The position numbers and the translations under genes are program-made. This document shows, one piece after another, positions 48,584 to 60,000 of a stretch of DNA of 64,000 nucleotides. Each line of letters opens with the position of its first letter. Within the stretch, counting starts at the first letter, position 1. This DNA comes from Acephala macrosclerotiorum. Its lineage: Eukaryota > Ascomycota > Leotiomycetes > Helotiales > Mollisiaceae. The notes beneath the pieces are model-generated. The model ran no database searches and was not told where the DNA came from. It saw only the letters and a program-made list of their open reading frames with translations. The stretch lies in assembly GCA_014904845.1 (NCBI GenBank), contig MU119271.1:1-64000 (forward strand). The letters run 5' to 3'.

Positions 48584-49619
48584 ATGCCTCCCATTCGAGC
48601 ATTCATCAGCTCGCAGCTTTGCGCCAAGCTACCCCACCCCACGCACTCTTTTGCCGGACAAACAATAATCGTAACCGGCTCAAACATCAGTATGGGTCTT
48701 GAAGCTGCCCGACACTTCGTCCGTCTCTCCGCCTCCAGCGTGATCCTCGCCGTACGCACCGTTTCCAAAGGCCTCGCCGCAAAGACCTCCATCGAAGAAT
48801 CCACGGGTCGACAAGGCATAGTCGAAGTATGGGAATTGGACCAGGCAAGCTATGCTTCTGTGATTGCTTTTGGGGAGAAGGCGAAGGGGTTGGAGAGGGT
48901 GGATATCTTGGTTTTGAATGCGGGAATGTATGTTTTTGAGTTTAAGAAGGTGGAGGAGGATGAGGAGACAATTACTGTGAATGTGGTGAGCACGATGCTT
49001 CTTGCTCTCATGCTGCTCCCGAAACTCAAGGATACAGCGGCGAAGACGGGAGGGAAGGCAGTGTTGACTTTCACGGGAAGTTTCGTGCATAAAGACACCT
49101 CATTCCCGGAACGCAAAGCACCGAAGATCTTTGAAGGATTGGCGAAGGCTGAGGGAGCGAGGATGAACGATCGGTACAATGTCTCGAAAATCATTGAGAC
49201 ATTTTGTGTGCGTGAGCTGGCCGATCGGATCACCAAGTCGAAGAGCGAGGGGAAGGTGATTGTCAACATTCTCAATCCAGGCTTTGTTGATACGGCCATA
49301 ATGCGACATTCGAGTTTCTTGTTCTCGGTGTATGTTTCAACCATGAAGAAGCTGCTTTCGAGGACTACCGAGGAGGGTGGGAGGACGCTTGTTCATGGGG
49401 CTGAAGGGGGCGATGGGACCCATGGACAGTATCTTGATGATTGTAAAGTTGGGAGGCAAGTGTCTGATAGAAACATGCGGAGAGATACAGCTAACAGTGT
49501 TCAACAGATACTCGGACTTTGTGCTCAGTGAGGAGGGAATGCAGACGCAGAAGAGGCTGTGGAGTGAACTTTCGGAGAAGCTGGACAAGATTCAGCCAGG
49601 TATTATGCAGAACATCTGA
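48584..49619 (+). CDS. Short-chain dehydrogenase/reductase
   Basis: Exons 48584-49455 and 49508-49619 give 327 residues. The intron begins with GC (gggag|gcaagt) and ends CAACAG. It is a canonical GC-AG intron, and the frame only continues if it is removed. The nucleotide-binding loop reads TGSNISMG, where the usual middle Gly of TGxxxGxG is Ser. The NAG motif (LNAGMY), the catalytic YNVSK and PGFVDT are present. It is an NAD(P)-dependent oxidoreductase of the fungal retinol-dehydrogenase-like group; the substrate is unknown. Its neighbours are an NLR and a pRiA4b-like gene, with no obvious pathway link. Confidence 0.88.
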
Positions 49620-50467
49620 GGCTGAGGCTGAGGCTGCGTATCTCTTGCTTCTTTTTTCTGAGTTTGACTTGGTGTGTAAGATATTGAGCGGAATAAGCGC
49701 ACGTAATGACTTGCTTGAAGTCCCACTTGGGCATCATAAATAGAATTTATAACATAATACTTTTCAAATTCAACCTTCACTAAAGTTGCAAAACCTTTCT
49801 ACGGCATTTATTCCCAACAGGCGCACTAGGAGTCCGCTCAAATTTCAAGAGCGAAGTCTTCAGGTGAATGCACAGGCGTTGCAAGAATTATAAACCTTGA
49901 CTTGTTGTAAGTCGGTAAATTTAACTCGACTTCGGACATTGAGGCCCCCTTTGCTGCATTTTGACAACTGCAACTCGAGTTCAGGCAATGGAGGGTGTCT
50001 CTTTGCACACCTCAACGACGGGCCCTCTCCGGACCCTCTCCGTCCGCTCCCGTTTTACCATAGCCCAGGTCTGTGAATGTCTCGACATTTGAAGGGCATT
50101 TAGGGACTTTAGTTGCACATCTCACTTGTCGGAGCGTCTCCGGACCCTCTTCTTGACGGTCGACACCTATATCCTATTGGTCAACCTCTTTATTGCACTT
50201 CAGGTGAATGTCTGGACTTGGAAGGACTTCGATATGAAGTTTTATTGCACATCTCGATCCCGTCGGGATGCTCCAACCCTTACACTTGGCCCGATTCAGT
50301 CTGGCACATCAAGTGGGTGCTTGTATATAGAAGATCATAATCAAGGAGGACTCGCCGTTGCTCGGCATAACCTAAAATGTCCGCAAATTCGAAAACCAAC
50401 CTGAAAATCCTACCTGAAAATCAAATCACTTGACATGAAGAATTGAAGTAATCTTACCATAGCGTAC
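49620..50467. other. Intergenic with degenerate repeats
   Basis: No gene was found. Three related blocks occur at about 50003, 50113 and 50243: ttgcaca(c/t)ctc followed by a (g)tc(g)gg/ggagcgtc-like stretch, two of them ending tctccggaccctc. A second motif, gtgaatgtct(c/g)gac, appears near 50082 and 50204. They look like diverged tandem copies of 110-130 bp. Confidence 0.5.
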
Positions 50468-51335
50468 TCACGCCTGGATATCTGCCAATGCCTCGTTCAC
50501 CTTTCTAATGTCCCACTCGTAAGGGTTGAAGTCTGCAGGATCTCGAATCCCGAGCATCGGCATGTACCACCGCATCTTGCCTTCCGGATCGTCGCGGCCT
50601 TTCTTGAAGAGTTCCTTCAACTCCCATCCGTGACTCCCACTACAATCCTCGGCGCAACGATGTCCTTCTCCACTGAGGCATACGACTGGAACATCCTCTG
50701 AGATATGCATCTGCCGTCTCATCATTGAATCAGCACGCCCAAGAAAGCTTATAGCATGTTCCCAGCCCAGCTCCAAGATCATACTCGACAGGATCTCCAC
50801 TTTGCCTTTGTAATGCCTGCCGTTGTAGATACCTACCAGTGTATAGTCGGTATCGAGCTTGACCGGATTTAGGCACATATCGAAGTCATCGTCATCTTCT
50901 ACCAAGGTAAGCAGAGTTCGATTTCCAAAGAATCCGAGCTGCAGAAATAATGTTAGCCCAAGAGCTGGCTTCGCTATGCTGGAACCCTACCTGGCCTGCG
51001 CGGCCAGATTATTGACGTCAAATGTGTATATATGGCTCCCCGTCCATCCAAAAGCTACTTGTAAGACTTCGTGGAGCCGTCGGAATGTGAAGTTCAAACG
51101 GAACGGATAGGAGTCGAGTAATGCATGGGTCGCGGGATTCCCAGAGGCGGACTTGAAGCAGATAGTCCTCGACGGCAGGCCGAAGAATATTAGCAAGGAA
51201 TGCAAACAGAATACAGAAAACGTACGCTGGCAGATCCTCTACCATTGCTCGGCCTGCTGTCGCCGAGGGTCTTGCTGACGCATTGTATGGCACTTGACGC
51301 GCCTCCGTGTTCGATTCTCTAGCTTCTCTCGACAT
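50468..51335 (-). CDS. Plasmid pRiA4b ORF-3-like domain protein
   Basis: Exon 1 is 51335-51226, exon 2 starts at 51167 and exon 3 is 50938-50468. The protein shows the pRiA4b ORF-3 fold motifs in order: FRLNFTFRRLHEVLQVAFGW and SHIYTFDV, then LELGWEHAISFLGR, VVCLSGEGHRCAEDCSG.HGW, and a final FNPYEWDIRKVNEAL. The canonical donor after exon 2 (AG|GTAGGG at 50990) leaves the wrong phase for exon 3. A GC donor five bases earlier (CAG|GCCAGG) restores frame and would give about 250 residues. The family is found in bacteria, plasmids and fungi, and its biochemical role is unknown. If neither donor is used, the gene is frameshifted. Confidence 0.75.
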
Positions 51336-52161
51336 GGTGAGTGTGATAATTGGGTCCTAGGTGAGGAGGCTCTCTAATCGATTGAGCGGTTATTGAGAAG
51401 TGAGAAGGTAATCGAAGGAGATATGAAGTCGCAGAGTGCTCCCCTGACACGCCATCACTAAGATATGATGGGCATTGGCTGCTTGTAAGATGATCTGCTC
51501 TTCGCACGGTCCTCTCCTGCCCTTCATCTAGACCTTGGAGTTGCAAGAGCCCCATAACGCTGCTCTTTATCAGGTGGGTTCAAGGCAATATACACTTTCT
51601 CAATAAGATGGTCCGCCACAAGAAAGGTGGCTCGTCAATGTGCCTCGTACACGAGCGGTTAAAAATGGAAGGATGAGCGAGAGAATGTCTGTGTTTGCTT
51701 AGAGTGACGCTAAAGAGATAGGCCAAACCTTAATTCCCCATCCTCGAACATCTTCCTTCGTTCTTCATCTAATTTCATTTCTTTCTAATATATAATCACC
51801 ATTGATCGATTCACCTCTCTTTGTATTGTTTGAATTTTCTTGCGCTGTTCCACGGCAAGCACGGCATTTTCCAGGTCGACAAGATGTTTTCGTGGAGAGC
51901 CTCATCCACCGACCCGCCCCCGAGCTCCTTCCGTCATCGGTACACCAGTGTCTCTTGGGCTCTATACTAAGACAAATGCCTTCCAAATTGTGTTGATCTC
52001 CAAGCAAAGATGATGCTGGAGTTTTTGGCTGGAGTTTAGAATTTCCTGCCAATGTTTATCAGATCCTCCTCCATCCCTTGATCTTAGCAAAATGCAATAG
52101 TTGATTCTCAATTCTCGAGAGGAAATTTTATGTTTTTGTGGAACCGAATCGTTTGTTCAAG
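51336..52161. other. Intergenic, no gene recognised
   Basis: This is the upstream region of both the minus-strand pRiA4b-like gene and the plus-strand transporter relic. No element was supported. Confidence 0.4.
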
Positions 52162-54282
52162 ATGAACCCCAGATATAACTCTAGTAGGTCGTCCACTAAT
52201 CCTCATGGACCTGGGGGCGAGGTGGAATTGGGCAGATTCTTCAAGGATGAGAACGCGAAGCCGACTAACTCTATGGGACATGCCACAATGGACTGTGATT
52301 CTCAGACAAGTATGGGCAAAGACTTCAGCCAAAACAATGATTTGGAAGCCAATTCTCTGAGCGCTGGCAGCGGCCACGGAAGTGCTACTACGGTAGTTCG
52401 ACCGATGCACAAGCCGGGGTCAGAACATTGAAGCTGTGGCGATGACTTTGACAGAATGGGAATTAATATCTGCATATATAAGGTACGTGCAAGTTCTAAC
52501 GATGCTTATAGAAGTCAATCGATTGATGTTTCATAGTATCTTAATGGCATTCACCGTGTCTCTCGAGCAACAAACTGTGCTGTCACTCTCGGTATTTGCT
52601 ACAAGCTCCTTCAAACGGCATTCCCTGATTTCGACGGTGTATGTAGTACAAGGTGTCGTGAATGGTATATCCTCTCTTGTAATCCGGAGACAGAAGTCTG
52701 ACTTGACTAGCTGTTATAAAGGCCCCCATGGCAAAGATTGCAAACGTGTCTGGCCGTCTCGAGGCCTTCTCCTTCAGCATCATTCTTTATGTCATTCGGT
52801 ACATTCAGATGGCGATATCCTTAAACACTCAGATATTTTACTCTGCAGGAAGTACAGGTCTGCAGATTCTATAGCAGATTTTCATTTCTGACACAAGCGA
52901 TTTCCTCAATCGAGCTCTATGGTCTAGTCTTCCGGGTATTCCATTCTTGATCACTGTATGGTGTGGATCTATTATTGGGAACGACATCATTAATACTACG
53001 ACATGGAGATGGGGATATGGCGTGTGGTGCGTTATCCTTCCAGTCATGTTTCTGCCGCTGTTTTCGACACTATTTTGGAACAATCGGAAAGCAAAGAAGC
53101 CAGGCTTAACTGCGCCATCACCATGGCGCGGAATCGGAACTATTCAGATTTCGAAGAATCTCTGATTAGAATTGGATATCGGCGGCATCATCTTGCTGAG
53201 CGCAGCCTTCTCGCTGATCCTGATTCCATGCACAATTGCATTGAAAGCAGCGAATGGCTGGCAGAGCGGAGACATCATTGCAATGCTCGTCATTGGCTTC
53301 ATCTGCCTTCTCGTTTACCCTTTCTGGGAATCCAACAAGAAGCTTGCACCACGGCCATCGACCCCGCTTCGCTTATTCAAGTTTAGGACATTTTGTGCGG
53401 GTTGTGGTCTTGGATTTTGCTATTTTGGTAAGTCTCTGCCACTTTATTGAATTGCCTATGCTAATCCAATGCAGCGGTCTTCTACCTCTCCGTCCAACCA
53501 TACTTTTACTCTTACCTACTTATCGTCCAGAGCGAATCCATCACGGCTGCTGGGCACGTCACACAAGTATTCTCTTTTACCTCCACCGTCGCCTCAATCG
53601 TTATCTCCTTCGTCATCAAATATAGCAAGATCTACAAACCTTTCATCTGCTTCGGCTCCATCATCTACACTGTCGGCATCGGACTCATGATCCGTTACCG
53701 GACCCAAGGCGTTTCAGTTGGCCAGCTTGTTGGTACCCAAATCTGCGTTGGTATCGGAGGAGGAATGCTCAATGTCCCCGCTCAGCTGAGAGTCCAAGCC
53801 GGTACAGGTCATCAGAATGTAGCTGTTGCGACTGCCGTCTATCTGATAAGTGTTGAAATTAGTAGCTCGGTCGGTTCCGCGATCCCAGGCGCAGTCTGGG
53901 GCAGAAACATCCGCCCGCCGGCAACAAGGAGAACGCGACTGCAATTTACAACAGCATTGATAGTGCGTTGGCCTACCCAGTTAGGACGTCGGAGAGGGCT
54001 GCCATTGACAGGGCATGCTAGGAGATAATGCGGATTTTGCTTATCATTGCGATTTGTGTTGTTGTGCCACTAATACCTTTGAGCTTGTTGATGAACAATT
54101 ACAAGCTGGATACGATCAAGCAGAACGTCAAGGGCAGAGTTATTGGTGGAAGAGTGGAGGATGGGAAGGAGTTCCAGGTTGTATGGGAGGACGGCACTAC
54201 GAAGAAAGGTCTGGGGAGATCGTCGCAGTGGCCTATCATGAGAAAGAGAGCTGTGCCGAACGAGGATGATGCCGTATGGTGA
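52162..54282 (+). pseudogene. Dead MFS siderophore transporter (MirB/Sit-like)
   Basis: The gene is recognisable along its whole length, from a hydrophilic Ser/Asn-rich amino terminus through many TM segments to a charged tail (VEDGKEFQVVWEDGTTKK). Its introns are still well formed: GTACGT..ATAG near 52480-52535, a 46-bp intron ending at 52710, and GTAAGT..GCAG near 53429-53474. It carries a frameshift near 52428 and TAG at 52872-52874 where Gln is expected. TGA lies at 53163-53165 where Trp is expected. A deletion with frame change follows the VWGRNI segment near 53910, and TAG stands at 54019-54021 where Gln is expected. The intact family exports or imports ferri-siderophores at the plasma membrane. 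Confidence 0.88.
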
Positions 54283-54678
54283 AGTCTCATCCTTGATATG
54301 CTCCGGACCCCAGATCACAAATCGTGTTCACTTAATGCATTCTCCCCTATGCACACGCCAATATTTCCTATTCTAGTTGAAAAAAGCCAAGAGTTTGAGA
54401 GATTTGGAATTAGACGATTCCTTCAATCTGGATAATTTTGGGGGCCGACAAGATCTGCACCAGATTCTTTCATCCCAATCGATTTACAACATGGACTTTC
54501 TGTTGTCCCTCGAGTCGATAAATGGATCTGCAGCCACGCTATTGGTCAGGATCATGCTCGATCATGACTGGCTTTGTAAGCGCCGTCAATCCGATTTTCT
54601 GAGAAAACACGCTTCGTACCTACCTTCTTTAAATCTTCCTCGCATTCGAATGAGAGGTAGTATAAATTCTTCTCAGCG
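54283..54678. other. Intergenic, HET gene upstream region
   Basis: This is 396 bp between the transporter relic and the HET gene. No element is identified beyond being the probable HET-gene promoter. Confidence 0.45.
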
Positions 54679-57018
54679 ATGGAAGTGACGTCCAATTCTC
54701 AGATGTCAAAATCAGCAGCACCCGTGCAAGACCAAAAGTCAGCTCTGGTGGACAGCGAAGAGAACCACGTGATGTCCCCCTCGGACAACGACGATGATTT
54801 CGGATCACCTCTTTGCGATGATTGCAAGATAATGCTTGCCAAATTTCCAGAAGCGGAGACTGGAGAAGAGAACAAGCCATTCTTCTCTACTACAAAGCAG
54901 AAAGTCGAAGCTCAAGCTACCAGCGGTTGCCAGCTCTGTAAATGGTTCTTGAAGTATGGCGATCTTCAAGATGATACAGAACTCGTATGTGTCAGGCAGA
55001 TTGAGCACGATTTTGATGAACATTCACTTTGGCTGGGAGGTGGTCAGGCTTTGTTAACGAAGAAGTTGACAATATCCGAGTTGGACGAGGGTAATGTCAA
55101 ATTTGCAACCTCTTGACCTCTCAATACTCACATGTCTGTAGGAATGAGCGGCAATGCGTTCCATCGAGAACTTCCTAAAGCAACCTTTAAGGAGCTAAAT
55201 CTTCCATCTAGGTACCTTACATGCATTGCGCAAGCGAGGTACTGGCTAGGGAAATGCATCTCCCATAGCACATGTCACCGGAACCCTTCGCATTTCGTTC
55301 CAAAGCGTCTAGTCTGCATCAATCCATCCGATCCAACCATCCTTCACTTATCCACCAAGGATGAAATACCTCCAGATGCGCAGTACATGACACTGAGCCA
55401 CTGTTGGGGGCAATCCCAAACCTACAGACTCTTGCGAGAGAATTACGAGAAGCTTCGGTCAAGCATCAATTTTCATGAACTTCCTAAGAATTTTCGGGAC
55501 GCGGTCTTGGTCGCCTGGGGTCTCAATACCTTTTACCTCTGGATCGATTCTCTCTGTATTATCCAAGACTCTTTATTCGATTGGCAACAAGAGTCGGCGG
55601 CGATGGCCGAGATATACTCACATGGACTAACTAATATCTGTGCTACTGGAGCTTCAGACGGGGATTGTGGCCTTTTCCTTGATCGACAGCTACCGTCATT
55701 CCCAAATTTGAACCTCAAACTACGTTTGAGTGATGGTGGAACTGCCCAGACGTATCACACCGCGGATCTCAAGATGTGGAGAGACGGGGTTGAGCAAAGT
55801 CCTCTGATATCAAGAGCATGGGTCTTGCAAGAGCGATTTCTGTCACACTCCAACATACATTTCGGTCAAACTCAAATGTTCTGGGAATGCTCTGCAGGAT
55901 GCACATTGGAGACGTACACGGCGAGATTTCTCTCTGACAAGTACACCTCGATAAGCAGGAAGACAAACTTTTCTGCAACAGATAGCTTTCCGAGTGTCAA
56001 ACCCGGTAGCGACGGCGACCAGGGGAAGGGTAATAACGACAAGGGCCAGGAGGACGAGGACGACAACAAGGATTGGAAAGTGGCAGAACTATGGAACCAA
56101 GTCGTCGAGTCCTATTCCTCCTGCGCACTGACAAATGACACCGATCGCCTCGTCGCATTATCCGGCATAGCCTCAAAATTCGCTAATTTCCTCGTAACCT
56201 CCTTCTCCAAACCCAACGATCCTTTCATCCCATCATATTTCGCGGGCATTTGGAATTGCGATATCATCAATCAGCTTCTCTGGCAGCGAATGACAGACAA
56301 TCCAGTCTTAAGACCCAATAGGTACATCGCTCCTACCTGGTCATGGGCATCCGTCGATCGCGGGACTTACAATGAGTTCTATCATGCGACGATGCTCTCT
56401 CTTATTTTCATGTTTGCGAATTTAAACCAAACTACACGCACATACCAAGTGGCTTCAGTGGGAATCCACACTACACTCTCGGACGAGAGTCGGTCATTTG
56501 GTCAAGTCACGGCTGGTACACTGTCGCTCGAGAGCAAAATGGCGAAGGGACGAATCGAGAAAGGAGATAGTGATAGCACATATCTATTAAATTTCGAAGG
56601 CGTCGAGGAATCAATCGTTGTTAACTGGGATGCTCGCGATTTGATCATGCTGGTCTCGGATCTTGATGCTGATCACTCGGAATCGTCTGGGAGAACGGTC
56701 TACTTTGTTTCTCTTCGCGCGACGGTTAATCTCTCGAGGGTGGTTGAGCTGGATAAGAATGGCAAGGCACCGTGGAGGGAGAAAGAACTGCATGGGTTAA
56801 TGCTTGTTTCTGCTGAACAAGAGCCATCGCTTGATGGTCTGCCTTCACATTATCGGCGCATTGGAAGATGGATGATGTGGGATTCTAAGTGCATTGAGAA
56901 ATTCATCGAAGCTATGCAGCTTTGTGAAGATAGATATGGGGATTTGGCGACGGAAGGTTGCGAAGAAGTGAAGTTTTTTGGAAATGGAGACAGGGCGTTC
57001 AGAGTTGATGTCATATGA
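54679..57018 (+). CDS. HET-domain (heterokaryon incompatibility) protein
   Basis: Exons 54679-55090 and 55142-57018 (51-bp intron) give 762 residues. The amino-terminal 120 residues carry two Cys pairs (CDDCKIML and CQLCKWF) as in many HET proteins. The HET domain starts near residue 219 with YMTLSHCWG, followed by LPKNFRDAV, YLWIDSLCIIQD, WQQESAAMAEIY and ATGASDGDCGLF, then SRAWVLQERFLS. A Lys/Asp/Gly-rich insert (about 425-455) precedes the C-terminal part with PTWSWASVD. HET domains trigger programmed cell death on non-self fusion in filamentous ascomycetes. That role for this member is inferred. It is convergent with the NRPS gene, only 35 bp away. Confidence 0.93.
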
Positions 57019-57053
57019 GGCTTTACCCATCCATTATCATCTCAACAACTCCC

Positions 57054-60000
57054 TCAGATGAACTCCCCGACTTTCTTCTCCCAATTCTCCTCGAGGGCAA
57101 ACTTCTCGCTCAATTTCAAAATTTCATCCAACATGCCTTCCACTTCTTCCGTATATAGCTGTGCATCATCCCACGTCGGATTAATCGCCAGGGTAGTTTG
57201 ATCCATCATGATACAATTCCACAACACACATACATCCGTCCGGCTCTCCACCTGCACCTTGGTAATCCTCTTATACTCGAATACAGGCGCCACAGGCAAC
57301 CAATTGAAGGCTTGTCGCTTGAAGGCATCCCGCACAAAATCTCCATCTCCACCTTCAGTTTCAATCCAAGCACTGCCCTTCACCTTCCCATCAAAGTTTA
57401 GAGTTTCGCGATCAGGGTGATATCCATTGAGAATTGCGACAAGCTGGTTCATAGGTGCATAAGCATGACGATTGAGATCATATTGTTCAGCTTGCAGCCG
57501 AGTCAACATATCCAGCACCGACTCGTTTTTCTCAACTTCAATCTTGCAAAGCAATATCTGGACAGCAGGCCCATCAACATCCATAGCAAGAGGCATACGA
57601 TCCGCCTGCCAAGGCAACATGAATGGCCACGTTCTCCCCGCTTGGCTCTGTCCAAATAAAGCGTATTCCTGTTTCGTATGTCGAATTGTAATGACTGCCA
57701 ATGCAGCTCTCACGATTTGAGAACCTTCAATGCTGTGCTTGATTTTCAGGGCCTGGATGTCGCGGAGTGTCCCTTTGCCTGTGATGCCCTTCACGCCGAG
57801 ACCGGCGGGTTTCGTGAGTGCGACTCGTGGTGGGCCGGGCTTGCCGGTTTTGATGTCTATCCAACCTTCGGAGAAGCCTTTGAACCATTCTGGGGCGCGG
57901 GGTTTGAATAGAAGCGCATCGGGATTCTTGGAAAGACCGCGCAGACGCTTAGCGTGCCAGTCTACTGATGCCTTGGCGATGGGCGAGTGTTGTAGGTTGT
58001 AATAGCTGTCAGCCCAAGCTTTATATGGTACATGTGGCTTGATTTTCGTTGTCGGGTCGCTGAGCATGGCGTCGAAGTCATCGAGGAAGAGAGGAAGGGA
58101 AACGCCATCGAAGACGGAGTGTTGAGCCATGTATACGATTCCGGCGCAATTCGTTTCTTCAACGTATACGATCACAAACCGCATCATTGGGCCTGGGAAA
58201 CATGCGTGGTCCAGATTGATGTCGCCGTACACTAGCTCAGCGAGATCATCGGCTTTCTTGACGGGTGGGAGGTGGAGGATGCATTGCGAGAACCATTGTT
58301 TGCTGGGACGAACGGCGATGTGGACTGATGTGTGACTGTCGAAATACATGGCCATTGTTCGAAGCATGGCGTGGTGCGCGAGCGTGTTTTCCAATGCTTT
58401 CTGTACGTGAACGACGCTGGATCCGTTGCAGACGAATGCGTGTCTGTGATTGCTGCTCTGCGGACGGCGGTATTTGAGAAAGGTTTCTTGAATGCCATTC
58501 ATGGGGATGATGTCTTGGACATCGTTCCAGCCTAGACTGAGTGGTTTTAAGGTTTCGATTGCGAGTTCTTGAGTCTTTTTGTATCGCGCTTCGTCTCCGT
58601 TGCAGTGGACTATGTCGAAAGTACCTGGAGGGCCATCACGCTTTGGCAACATGTCAGCGATTGATGCCGCTGCAGAGCCACCGCCACGCGATGCAAGAAG
58701 TCTTGCTTGTGCTTCGATGGTTGGGTGATCGATCAAGTCTTGCAAGTGAATGAGAAGACCAGTTTCTCTCATGAAGACAGCTGAGAATCGAGCTTGAATG
58801 AGGGAGTCTGCCCAATCGTGGATCGAGGTTTGTGGGCTCAGTGTTCCAGGACTGACCCCTAGAAGTTTAGTCCATACTCGAGTCAATGTGTCGAGGTTGT
58901 CCGTGCCTCCTACAGTACTGGTTTGGCTGTCTCTGTTCTCGGTGACCATCAGACGCAACTTCGTTTTGACAACTTTGCCAGTCGCCGTTCTAGGGTAATC
59001 ATCGACACCAAGACTTTGTATGTCGATGATCTCCTCTGGCACCCAAGCGACTCCAAGCTCTTTCACCAACGCTTCTCTTACTTTCGTAAGATTAACTTCT
59101 TGCTTATCCTTCTTCGAGATGACCGCAATAGGAATCTCTCCAGCTATCTCATCTGGCACGCCCACAACTTCAGCAACCAAGTCAAATTGGCTGAGGATGA
59201 TTGATTCGATGGCGCTAGGTGAGATGTTTTCGCCCCCACGGATGATCATATCTTTGTATCGTCCCACGATCTGGCACTCTCCATTCTCGTGCATAATGGC
59301 TTGGTCTCCAGTCCTGATCCACAAACCATGCTCGTCCTCATAGAAAGCATCATGGCCTCGCTTCGTGGGTCCGAGCCAGTATTCCCTGATGACAAAATCG
59401 CCTCCAATATGGCATTCTCCAGGCTCTCCTCTTGGAACCGGCTTATTGGTCTCTGGATCGCACACCCTGACTTTGGATCCTGGAATCGCGAAACCACTAG
59501 TAACAACCTTTGGAGCCTTTGTATCAAGACTGTAATATGGGTGTGCCAAGGCAGGGCCACACTCTGTCATGCCGTACGCTTCACTTGCTCTCTCGGCTCC
59601 GAGCTCTTCCATTGAAAGTCTGATGGTCTCAGGAAGAATTGTCGTAGCTCCAAGATGAACATGTTTGATACAGCTTGTATCAACTTGATCAAAGTTCGGA
59701 TTTGCTAGCATAGCGTAGACCAATGCAGGCACAGCAGGAATATCAGATGCTCGCTCTAGATTGATGGCTTTGAGTGTAGAAGCTGCGTCGAATGTTGCTG
59801 CTGGATGCACGACTTTCAACCCTGACAAATGGAAGCCCATAGTATATGCGACTCCACCCATAATGTGAGAGGTTGCCATATGACAGAGTGATACTCGGTT
59901 TGGATCGCGTGTGAGGTCACTATGCTGTTGGAACGAGACGAGTATTCCTGCACAGATTTTGTTCGTGTACGGACAGCCTTTGGGAAGATTGGTTGTTCCA

